From Nostoc sp. T09 (GTDB lineage Bacteria > Cyanobacteriota > Cyanobacteriia > Cyanobacteriales > Nostocaceae): a DNA stretch of 64,000 nt. Below the pieces are notes generated by a model that was not told the DNA's origin, did no database searches, and saw nothing but the letters and a program-made list of their open reading frames with translations. Of this stretch, positions 55,068 to 62,911 are shown piece by piece. Location: positions 1 through 64,000 of the forward strand of contig NZ_MTAV01000061.1 in assembly GCF_002154695.1 (NCBI RefSeq), in the 5' to 3' direction. Position numbers and translations under genes: made by a program. Position 1 is the stretch's first letter. The number at the start of each line of letters is the position of its first letter.

Positions 55068-55096
55068 GCGATGCCTGCGGCGGGCTACGCCTACAC
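55068..55096. repeat. Interspersed GC-rich repeat, copy 2
   Basis: GCGATGCCTGCGGCGGGCTA, followed by CGCCTACAC, matches 262-290. It lies in the short spacer between the response regulator and hicB. Confidence 0.6.
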
Positions 55097-55161
55097 GGCC
55101 TGCCGTTACACTCAAAATATAGCTATAACTACAAAATAAATCTCAAGGAAGCATATTTACT

Positions 55162-55365
55162 ATGAAGTGGCGAGTAATTCTCGAACCCGATCAAGAAACC
55201 GGAGAATGGGCTGTTTGGTGTCCTGAATTACCTGGTTGTACATCCGCAGGTGATACGGAAGAAGAAGCTTTAGAAAATATCCGCGAGGCAATTCAATTAT
55301 ATCTGGAAGCCGATCCAATTCAATTAGCACCAGGAGCAATATCCCGCGAGGTTACGGTAGGATGA
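55162..55365 (+). CDS. hicB: HicB-family antitoxin
   Basis: The 67-residue protein is a HicB-like partial RNase H fold: MKWRVILEPDQETGEWAVWC, PELPGCTSAGDTEEEALENI, ending REVTVG. It lacks an added DNA-binding domain, as in short HicB members. HicB binds and neutralises HicA and may repress the operon. Its stop overlaps the hicA start by four bases (ATGA), the usual coupling. AAGGAAG precedes the start. Confidence 0.9.
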   Translation: MKWRVILEPDQETGEWAVWCPELPGCTSAGDTEEEALENIREAIQLYLEADPIQLAPGAISREVTVG

Positions 55366-55586
55366 CTCGTACCCGACGAATGAATGCGGATGAGGTTGAA
55401 AGAATTTTACAAAACTACGGATTCGAGCTTATTTCTCAAAAAGGTAGCCATCGTAAATGGCGAAATGGCGATCGCCAACTACAAGTAATTGTGCCCTATC
55501 ACAAAGGTCGGAATCTACCAATTGGGACTTTGCGTAATATCATGATAGGTGCAGATATTCCCGAATCTGAGTGGAAAACTGATTAG
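55362..55586 (+). CDS. hicA: HicA-family mRNA interferase toxin
   Basis: The 74-residue protein has the double-stranded RNA-binding-like HicA fold: N-terminal helix ADEVERILQNYGFE, then QKGSHRKW with catalytic His30, a basic strand and C-terminal LPIGTLRNIM. HicA cleaves mRNA and halts translation when HicB is lost. Complete, and directly coupled to hicB. An internal ATG at 55380 (MNADEVE) would give a shorter form. Confidence 0.92.
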   Translation: MTRTRRMNADEVERILQNYGFELISQKGSHRKWRNGDRQLQVIVPYHKGRNLPIGTLRNIMIGADIPESEWKTD

Positions 55587-55720
55587 TAAAGAGTCGCAAC
55601 TTACAACTTACATTTGTTCTTTGCACTAGTGGCGGTTAGTCTATGAAATATTTTTACTTTTCTATTGATTGATTGTTATACTAATTCAAATAATATTTAC
55701 AACACATCAATTATTCGCCA

Positions 55721-55741
55721 GGGCACAACAACATTGTGCCC
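55721..55741 (+). terminator. Hairpin downstream of hicA
   Basis: GGGCACAA and TTGTGCCC enclose five bases, about 135 bases past hicA. A similar palindrome (GAGCACAACATTGTTGTGCTC) lies after the gene ending at 62403. Confidence 0.5.
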
Positions 55742-55776
55742 CTACTCATCTGTTACATTCTTTTTTTAATTTGGCA

Positions 55777-56277
55777 TTAAATGCCTACAAACGCATTGAG
55801 TTCATTAAGAAGAGTTGCTGCCTGTTCCATCTGTGTTAGAGGCAGAAAACGCCAGTCAGGTAGACTTGGCCATTTACAAAGTCGAGAGTTCAAGTTATCT
55901 GCTTGTTCTTTTAGAAAATCGTAACAATCAGGCTCAGTCTTTTCAGTGAGACGGGCAAGGCTTTTACTTGATAGAGAGACATAAACATAGCTACTATCTA
56001 TTTGCAACTTCTCATGATAAGATTCACATCCCATATAGAAGGCTGCTACATAAATCGGCTGACCATTTTTACCTACTTGGGTTATATCTTTCTCCCAAAA
56101 GCTGACACTCAAGTTCTTGTGTACCCTGGGGGATGAGTAAAACTTTGATGCTTCATGCCAAACATATTCAATGATGTCTAGCATCTCAAACTCTTTGGCT
56201 CTCTCAAATACATGATTTAATATATTCATTTGTTGTAGTGTTAATTTTTTGCACTTGCAATTTCTGGTGTAATCCAT
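55777..56277 (-). CDS. Hypothetical protein
   Basis: The 166-residue protein is not recognised. The N-terminus is Cys/Lys-rich (CKCKK), a helix follows (MNILNHVFERAKEFEMLDII), then an alternating strand region (IYVAAFYMGCESYHEKLQID) and a C-terminal helix (MEQAATLLNELNAFVGI). It could be a small alpha/beta protein. It is the only minus-strand gene among plus-strand metal-response genes and sits next to HicBA, so it may have arrived with that accessory insertion. No function is assigned. Confidence 0.6.
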   Translation of the reverse strand: MDYTRNCKCKKLTLQQMNILNHVFERAKEFEMLDIIEYVWHEASKFYSSPRVHKNLSVSFWEKDITQVGKNGQPIYVAAFYMGCESYHEKLQIDSSYVYVSLSSKSLARLTEKTEPDCYDFLKEQADNLNSRLCKWPSLPDWRFLPLTQMEQAATLLNELNAFVGI

Positions 56278-56413
56278 ATAACTATCTCCATCAACTTATT
56301 ACCTCTAGGATTCCCACAAATCTACGGAATTCATATAACGCTCTACTTGACTACTGAGATTTATAATTTTCTTCTACAGGCTCAAGTTGCATAGCTGCCA
56401 AAAATGTTTGATT

Positions 56414-57787
56414 ATGAATCAAAATAAACTATTCCAGCAAACTCGCCTGCATTTGGCGCTGTGGTATGCGCTTGTTATGGCTGTAATTTTGAGTAGCTGC
56501 GGATTTGGCATTTATAGAGCAATCTCTCATACCCATTGGATGACATTAGACCGAGAATTAGAGTCTGTGGCAGGAACTTTACACGATACTATTGAACTGA
56601 AACTACAAAAACCTGGTCAATTGGAACCAGTTATACAACAGCTTTTACCTAATATTTGTGTAGTTGGTAAAAACTGTATTCAAGAACAATCAATTTCTAA
56701 GCGTCATATTTTAAGCGCTATCAATCAAAGTAATTACTATGTACGTTTTTATGATAATTCAGGAAGCTTAATTGCTATTGCAGGTAGCCATCCAAAGGAA
56801 TTACCTATAGTTTTTAACAAAGAACTTTGGCAAACCCTTAAAGATAGTAAAGGTAACTTTTATCATCAAATTTCTTTTGTGTTGCACACCCAAGAAAATC
56901 GTGATTGGGGTTACATCCAAGTAGGGCGAAGTCTTGCAGATTATAAGAGTTATCTGGTGGCGGTAAAACTCACTTTAGCATTCGGATTACCAATTGTAAT
57001 GGGTTTGGTTGGTGTTGCTAGTTGGTTGTTAGCAGGATTAGCAATGCAGCCGATTTATCGCTCATATAGACAAGTTCAACAATTTACAGCCGATGCTGCA
57101 CATGAATTGCGAACTCCTTTAGCCGCAACTCAAGCGACAGTAGAATCAGCGCTGATGATGTCTCACCTGGATGAAACAGAAGCGCGGGAAATTCTCCGAA
57201 CTACACAACGTCAAAATCAGCGACTTACAACTTTGGTTACAGATTTACTGCTGCTAACTCGCCTAGATCGTCAATCAGTACCAATGCAACGTGAAATTTG
57301 CTGCTTGGATGACATTATCAACGACTTAATCGAGGAATTTGCAGCTTTGGCGATCGCAGCCGATATTACACTCACATCTTCAATCCGGGTTTCCCATCCG
57401 CTGAATGTTATCGGCAATCAAGATCAGCTTTACCGTCTATTCTCTAACTTAATTGTCAATGCCATTCAATACACACCATCAGGAGGAAAGGTAACGGTTT
57501 GCTTAGACCGTAGTGATTATTATGCTGGAATTCAGGTGCAAGATACAGGTATTGGGATTCCACAGCCAGAACTAACTCGGATTTTTGATCGCTTTTACCG
57601 GGTGAATAGCGATCGCTCTCGCAGCACTGGCGGTTCTGGATTAGGATTAGCGATCGCTTGGGCAATTGTCCAAGCACACCACGGTAGCTTAGATGTGCAA
57701 AGTGAATTAGGTAAAGGTAGCACTTTTACAGTTAAATTACCCCGCCAGAGTTGGGAAATGGGAAAGGGAGACAAGGGGACACGGTGA
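56414..57787 (+). CDS. Sensor histidine kinase (RppB/NrsS-like)
   Basis: The 457-residue kinase has two membrane segments (about 12-33 and 187-212) around a periplasmic sensor domain of about 150 residues containing CVVGKNC (a Cys pair that might bind metal). The cytoplasmic part has the H-box His230 (AAHELRTPLAA), N-box NLIVNAIQY, and glycine boxes DTGIGI and GGSGLGLAI. Start at 56414 (MNQNKLFQQTRLHL) is preferred over an upstream TTG. It probably phosphorylates the response regulator at 54326, from which accessory genes separate it. It resembles RppB/NrsS, which sense redox or nickel. Confidence 0.88.
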   Translation: MNQNKLFQQTRLHLALWYALVMAVILSSCGFGIYRAISHTHWMTLDRELESVAGTLHDTIELKLQKPGQLEPVIQQLLPNICVVGKNCIQEQSISKRHILSAINQSNYYVRFYDNSGSLIAIAGSHPKELPIVFNKELWQTLKDSKGNFYHQISFVLHTQENRDWGYIQVGRSLADYKSYLVAVKLTLAFGLPIVMGLVGVASWLLAGLAMQPIYRSYRQVQQFTADAAHELRTPLAATQATVESALMMSHLDETEAREILRTTQRQNQRLTTLVTDLLLLTRLDRQSVPMQREICCLDDIINDLIEEFAALAIAADITLTSSIRVSHPLNVIGNQDQLYRLFSNLIVNAIQYTPSGGKVTVCLDRSDYYAGIQVQDTGIGIPQPELTRIFDRFYRVNSDRSRSTGGSGLGLAIAWAIVQAHHGSLDVQSELGKGSTFTVKLPRQSWEMGKGDKGTR

Positions 57788-57930
57788 GCCACTTGCGGTG
57801 GACGGGTTTCCCGGCATAAGCAAAGTGGCGAACCCGGAGGGAGAAACGACAAATGACAAATGACGAATGACAAAGGACAACTCCGTGACGGTAGAATATA
57901 CCTAATTTTCGTAGCTTCAAATAACGAAGT
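57788..57930. repeat. Spacer repeats including AATGACA heptamers
   Basis: GC-rich palindromic modules (GCCACTTGCGGTGGACGGGT, TTTCCCGGC) are followed by degenerate AATGACA heptamers (57850-57875). Nothing is coded. Confidence 0.55.
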
Positions 57931-58677
57931 ATGACAATGCATTCTTCTCTTCAACGTGCTTTTGCTAACCGCTGCGTCCTGAAAGCGATCAGCGGTTTAA
58001 ATAACTTTGATAGCGATCGCGTCGCCGCTACTATCAAAGCTGCCGATCTGGGCGGTGCTACTTTTGTTGATATCGCTGCTGATGCTGCTTTAGTAAAATT
58101 AGCGAAAAAGATAACCAATTTACCAATCTGCGTATCAGCAGTAGAGCCAGAAAAATTTGTGGAAGCTGTGGCAGCTGGTGCAGATTTGATTGAAATCGGG
58201 AATTTTGATTCTTTCTACGCTCAAGGACGTAGATTTGAAGCTGAGGAAGTTCTAGCACTAACTTACCAAACTCGTGCCTTGCTACCAGAAATCACTCTAT
58301 CTGTTACCGTTCCCCACATTCTGGAACTAGATCAACAGGTACAACTAGCAGAAGAATTGGTGAAAGCTGGCGCTGATATTATCCAAACCGAAGGCGGCAC
58401 TAGCAGCAACCCAGCACATCCCGGAACCTTGGGTTTAATTGAAAAAGCTGCCCCCACCTTGGCAGCAGCTTTCGAGATTTCCCGTGCAGTTTCAGTACCC
58501 GTATTGTGTGCTTCCGGCATTTCTAGCGTTACAGCACCATTAGCGATCGCTGCTGGTGCAGCTGGTGTTGGTGTTGGTTCTGCGATTAACCAACTCAACA
58601 GCGAAGTAGCCATGATTGCCGCTGTTCGTAGCATTGTAGAAGCTTTGGCAACAGCCAATAGCCGGGCGATCGCCTAA
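57931..58677 (+). CDS. ycf23: DUF561/Ycf23 family protein
   Basis: The 248-residue protein is a TIM-barrel-like protein (ADLGGATFVDIAADAALVKL, GADLIEIGNFDSFYAQGRRF, GADIIQTEGGTSSNPAHPGT) matching DUF561, the Ycf23 family found in cyanobacteria and some plastid genomes. The phosphate-binding-type loop VLCASGISS...AAGAAGVGVGSAI resembles those of phosphosugar enzymes. Function is not established. Monocistronic, full length. Confidence 0.9.
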   Translation: MTMHSSLQRAFANRCVLKAISGLNNFDSDRVAATIKAADLGGATFVDIAADAALVKLAKKITNLPICVSAVEPEKFVEAVAAGADLIEIGNFDSFYAQGRRFEAEEVLALTYQTRALLPEITLSVTVPHILELDQQVQLAEELVKAGADIIQTEGGTSSNPAHPGTLGLIEKAAPTLAAAFEISRAVSVPVLCASGISSVTAPLAIAAGAAGVGVGSAINQLNSEVAMIAAVRSIVEALATANSRAIA

Positions 58678-58774
58678 TAAGTGATGGGAGACAGGGAGGA
58701 CAAGGAGGAATCATACAAGAGACTTCTTCCTTGTCTCCCCCCTCTCCCTTGTCTCCCTCATCCCCCCGCTTTTC

Positions 58775-59920
58775 TTACCCCAAGCAATCCTTCAGGGCAT
58801 AAATCACCTGGTCTTGCTGCTCTTGTGTCAGTTCTGGGAACATGGGTAAAGATATCACCTCATGACAGATTTGCTCTGCTACTGGTAATTGCCCTGGTTG
58901 ATAGCCCAGATTTTGATAAATTGGCTGTAAGTGTAAAGGCAAGGGGTAGTAAACCATTGAACTCACGCCCCGTTCCTGCAATTGCTGACGCACTGAATCG
59001 CGATATTTGGCGGTAGCACCGTTTCGCCCTTCGCCAGAGATGCGAATAGTGTATTGATTCCATACACCAACGCCTCCAGCTAATTCTTCAGGAGCGATGA
59101 TACCGGGAACTTGGCTGAGGAACTGGTGATAATAAGCTGCGATCGCTCGTCGTTGTCCATTCCAATTATCCAGATAACGTAGTTTAATCTCTAGAATCGC
59201 TGCTTGTATCGCATCCAAACGGCTATTTACACCGATTTCCTCGTGAATGTAGCGAACTTTGCTGCCATGATCCCGTAGTACCCGCAGTTTGCTAGCAATT
59301 TCTGGGTCATTAGTGGTAATTGCCCCACCATCGCCGCAGCCACCAAGATTTTTGGTTGGGTAAAAACTAAAGCATCCAATGTGCCCAATACTGCCAACTT
59401 TTTGATCGCCCCAGGTTGCGCCTGTGGATTGAGCGCAATCTTCAATTACTGCCAAATTGTGAGATTGAGCGATCGCCATTAGCGCCGTCATATCTACAGG
59501 TTGCCCAAACAGGTGAACTGGGATAATGGCTTTAGTTTTGGGTGTAATTGCCGCTGCTACCTGCTGTAAATCGAGATTAAACGTAGTATCAATATCTACG
59601 AAAATCGGCTTGGCTCCTACAGCACTAATGACTTCAGCCGTAGCAATAAAGGTGAAGGTTGTCGTAATTACTTCATCACCTGGACCAATATTCAAAGCGC
59701 GTAGCGAGAGAAAAAGTGCATCAGTACCAGAGTTACAAGCTACACATTCAGTCACACCATGATAAGCGGCAAACTGTTTTTCAAAGCCTTCTACTACAGG
59801 CCCACCAATATAACGACCAGAAGCCAGAATCTCTAATACAACCGCACTCACCTCTGCTTCTAGAGTAGAGTATTGCTGTTTAATATCAAAAGCAGGGACG
59901 GGATTTACACTTTGGATCAT
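58775..59920 (-). CDS. DegT/DnrJ/EryC1/StrS-family aminotransferase
   Basis: The 381-residue PLP enzyme has the Schiff-base Lys190 (SFYPTKNLGGCGDGG), the PLP-binding Asp in CAQSTGATW context, and the N-terminal GRYIGGPVVEGFE motif. Members transaminate keto-sugars for cell-surface polysaccharide or natural-product sugars. No sugar-nucleotide genes are adjacent, so the substrate is open. Cytoplasmic, full length. Confidence 0.92.
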   Translation of the reverse strand: MIQSVNPVPAFDIKQQYSTLEAEVSAVVLEILASGRYIGGPVVEGFEKQFAAYHGVTECVACNSGTDALFLSLRALNIGPGDEVITTTFTFIATAEVISAVGAKPIFVDIDTTFNLDLQQVAAAITPKTKAIIPVHLFGQPVDMTALMAIAQSHNLAVIEDCAQSTGATWGDQKVGSIGHIGCFSFYPTKNLGGCGDGGAITTNDPEIASKLRVLRDHGSKVRYIHEEIGVNSRLDAIQAAILEIKLRYLDNWNGQRRAIAAYYHQFLSQVPGIIAPEELAGGVGVWNQYTIRISGEGRNGATAKYRDSVRQQLQERGVSSMVYYPLPLHLQPIYQNLGYQPGQLPVAEQICHEVISLPMFPELTQEQQDQVIYALKDCLG

Positions 59921-60180
59921 GAGTTTTTATTGATCTGGAAATACAAAAGATGCACTTCGACGGTCAATTGTTGCTGATTGAATTTTTAATCAAAAAGTCA
60001 GGTAAGACTGTCGCTGAAAATACGCATCGCTGAGGGTTTATACCGGAATTATTTTATAAGGCAGGCTAACATGATTTCTGCAAAAAAGGTATTGTATATC
60101 AACCAAGAGCTAACACCTAGAATCTAAGTTCCAAGTGTGTAAACTGTTCTAAAAATAGAATCTCAGGAGGTAGATAACCA

Positions 60181-60957
60181 ATGCAAGAGCTAATCAAACT
60201 GGATTTGGCTGATTTGGCGATCGCTGTCGGCTTAATGGCGATCGCAGTTGGTTTGTCCGCTTGGGAAAAATTAGGACTAGAGTTGAACTTCGTCTTCGCT
60301 ACTGGGAGAACTATTCTCCAGCTACTCGTCTTGGGATACGTTTTGGACTTCATCTTTGCTGTAGACAATGTTTGGGCAGTTTTGGCGATTCTAGCAATCA
60401 TGCTGACGATTACGGCGATTGTCGCACGAAACCGCATCAGTCAAAAACTTCCCCATGTATTGCTTTGGGTATGGGGGTCAATTTTTATCAGTACAGCCAT
60501 AACAGTGTTTTACAGCATCTTTTTGATTGTGCAACCAGAAAGATGGTACGAACCCAGGTATATGATTCCTTTAGCTGGGGTAGTTTTAGGTAATGCTATG
60601 AATGCAGCTGCGATCGCCGGAGAACGTCTGGTAAATACTATCAATACATCGCATTCAGAAATAGAAACCCACTTAAGTTTAGGTGCAACTCCCCAGCAAG
60701 CCATTACCCAATATCGCAGAGAAGCCATTCGCGCTGGATTGATTCCTACTTTAAATCAAATGATGCTCATAGGTATGGTTGCACTACCAGGTATCACCAC
60801 TGGACAGTTATTAGCTGGAGTCAAACCTCCAGATGCTGTATCGTACGAAATTTTACTGTTATTTATGGTTGCTTTTGCTAACTTGCTCACAACAATGTTA
60901 GTCACGCGAGGATTATGCCGTCAGTTTTTTAGCTCCGCCGCACAGTTGGTGAGGTGA
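60181..60957 (+). CDS. fetB: FetB-family (UPF0014) ABC permease
   Basis: The 258-residue integral membrane protein has about seven hydrophobic segments and the family signature GNAMNAAAIAGERL and LPGITTGQLLAGVKPPDAV. In E. coli, FetAB is an ABC exporter linked to iron homeostasis and peroxide resistance. AGGAGGTAG lies just before the start. No fetA-type ATPase is adjacent, so the ATPase is encoded elsewhere or not needed. Confidence 0.92.
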   Translation: MQELIKLDLADLAIAVGLMAIAVGLSAWEKLGLELNFVFATGRTILQLLVLGYVLDFIFAVDNVWAVLAILAIMLTITAIVARNRISQKLPHVLLWVWGSIFISTAITVFYSIFLIVQPERWYEPRYMIPLAGVVLGNAMNAAAIAGERLVNTINTSHSEIETHLSLGATPQQAITQYRREAIRAGLIPTLNQMMLIGMVALPGITTGQLLAGVKPPDAVSYEILLLFMVAFANLLTTMLVTRGLCRQFFSSAAQLVR

Positions 60958-60995
60958 TGAGCAGCAAGGTTTTTGAAGAATTCCGATTTGTTCCA

Positions 60996-61026
60996 GATCC
61001 CCGACTTCTCAAAAAAGTCGGGGATC
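60996..61026 (+). terminator. Terminator downstream of fetB
   Basis: GATCCCCGACTT (60996-61007) and AAGTCGGGGATC (61015-61026) are exact inverted repeats with a 7-base loop, followed by TAATTTTT. The CCCGACTT core matches the hairpin at 161-202. Confidence 0.7.
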
Positions 61027-61140
61027 TAATTTTTGATGGATGATTTAGGACTGCTATATTAGTCCTATATAGTGGAACTAATTACTACATCTAAAGTCGT
61101 TTTTACTTATAAAAAACGTAAGGATTTAGCCAATAAAAAT

Positions 61141-62403
61141 ATGAAACTTACATCTATTAATACAGCAGTAGCCTTCGCCTTGATTAGTGTAGGTTTGTCA
61201 CAAACTGCCTATACTAAAACTCCCAGCACAAACAATGTGCAACTAATACAAGAAGTTGCGGTACTGCGATCGCAAGGACCGCGTGGTTTAGAAAAATTTC
61301 TTAATACTCACGCGCAAGAACTTAAAAACCCTTCGCCGCAGATGCGTGAGGCTTTAGATAAGCTTTGCCAGCAAAGAGATTGCTACGCTTCTAAGCTTTA
61401 TTGGTATACCGATTTAGAACAAGCTAAAGCCGCCGCTAAAGCTAGTAATAAACCTATCCTCTCACTGCGTTTATTAGGAAATCTTGACCAAGATTTAAGT
61501 TGTGCTAACAGCCGCTTTTTCCGTGTATCTTTATATCCTAATAAAGAAATTTCGCAATTTCTGCGCGATCGCTATATTCTCCATTGGCAATCTGTACGTC
61601 CTGTACCCAAAGTTACTGTAGATTTTGGTGATGGTCGTAAGCTAGAACGTACCCTTACAGGTAATAGCATTCACTACATCTTAGACAATTCCGGCGAGCC
61701 AGTCGATGCCATTCCCGGTTTGTACGGGCCGCAAGCTTTCTTACGTCAGTTAGTTGCTGGTGAAAAAGCAGTTAAAGAATATACCAATTCCCAAGATGTA
61801 GTCCGCGCAGGCTTTTTGCGTGAGTATCATCGTAAACAATTAGCATCTACTCAACGTCAATGGGGAGCAGATTTAGCGAAACTAGGTATAAAAAATCTTC
61901 CTCGGCTTGTGGAAATGTCTGATGATAATCAAACACCCAACGCGGCCGTTGCTGGTACGCTAGCTGTTACTAAGATGCGAGTCGAATCTCCCCTACTACG
62001 AAACATCACTTCTGCGACTAATAATCAAGCAGCACTCCAAGACATTACTGACTCGGCAACATGGCAACGAATTGCCCAACTCTACACAAAAGATGCAAAG
62101 TTAGATAATAACAGTGTGGCATTAATAGGTAGCAAACGTTTTCAAGCAGACAATCTTAATAATTTACAGCGCGTTGTTGGTAATTTTGAATTAGCAATAG
62201 CATTAGATACTGTGAGAAATGAATATACGCTGCACAGTAAAATTCATCAGTGGTTTATGCAAGGTAATGAAACAAATGATGTGAGTGCATTGAATGAAAA
62301 AGTTTACAGCGAATTGTTTTTAACACCGAGTTCCGATCCTTGGTTGGGATTGATGAGCAGTGAAAGTTACAGTGCTATTGATAATGATGGAATTCGCAAG
62401 TAA
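61141..62403 (+). CDS. Exported thioredoxin-fold-like protein without CxxC
   Basis: From the ATG at 61141 the protein has 420 residues with a signal peptide (about 1-25, ending AYTKT). The region about 100-230 (YTDLEQAKAAAKASNKPILS, then LRLLGNLDQDLSCANSRF and REFLRDRYILHWQS-type text) has the order of a thioredoxin-like domain of the kind seen in exported proteins. At the expected CxxC site only one Cys is present (LSCANSRF), so disulfide exchange is unlikely. The rest, with DFGDGRKLERTLTGNSIHYI, is not recognised. Predicted periplasmic. An ATG-less upstream GTG (61072) extension is not signal-like. Confidence 0.65.
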   Translation: MKLTSINTAVAFALISVGLSQTAYTKTPSTNNVQLIQEVAVLRSQGPRGLEKFLNTHAQELKNPSPQMREALDKLCQQRDCYASKLYWYTDLEQAKAAAKASNKPILSLRLLGNLDQDLSCANSRFFRVSLYPNKEISQFLRDRYILHWQSVRPVPKVTVDFGDGRKLERTLTGNSIHYILDNSGEPVDAIPGLYGPQAFLRQLVAGEKAVKEYTNSQDVVRAGFLREYHRKQLASTQRQWGADLAKLGIKNLPRLVEMSDDNQTPNAAVAGTLAVTKMRVESPLLRNITSATNNQAALQDITDSATWQRIAQLYTKDAKLDNNSVALIGSKRFQADNLNNLQRVVGNFELAIALDTVRNEYTLHSKIHQWFMQGNETNDVSALNEKVYSELFLTPSSDPWLGLMSSESYSAIDNDGIRK

Positions 62404-62911
62404 TTAAAAACAAACCGTATACATTTCATAGGAGCACAACATTGTTGTGCTCTTAGTTACATAACTCATTCAAACGGAAATTACTATAATTATTTATTAA
62501 AATTTTTCTGGCTTTTAGATAATTAGAGAAATTTATAAAAGTTATGAAATTCATTTATTTATCTGTGATTGTTGGCGCTGTTACAGCCAGACGAATTTCA
62601 AGCGTCTAATATACATCAAGACTTTAACAAAACAAAAGTAGTTTACCTAGGAATAAGTCTTTCATCCTTGAGAGAGGCTTGTTTTTGTTTTATCTTGAGA
62701 CATCATCATGTTATGTATTTCACTGGTCAAAAATTCCAATTTTTTATGGAGTCGAAATATAGAAACAATTAATCAACATCAGTTTACTAATTAAATAGAA
62801 GCTAAAGGCTAGGTAATAAAAATAGCCGATTACTTGTACATGATTCAGGGTACTAAAAAATTAGTTGCTTGCAAAACTCAGATTTTCTGCGCCACCAGTA
62901 AGAGGTAATCT
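62404..62911. other. Intergenic region
   Basis: About 508 bases without a convincing gene. A perfect palindrome GAGCACAACATTGTTGTGCTC lies at 62432-62452, probably a terminator for the preceding gene. A 67-codon frame (62569-62772) lacks a ribosome site. Confidence 0.5.
62432..62452 (+). terminator. Palindrome downstream of the exported protein gene
   Basis: GAGCACAACA-T-TGTTGTGCTC is a perfect inverted repeat 29 bases past the stop. It shares GCACAACA with the hairpin at 55721-55741. Confidence 0.5.

Noticed and set aside
62569-62772. 67-codon frame upstream of the DevB-like gene
   Set aside because: No ribosome site; composition is that of AT-rich spacer.
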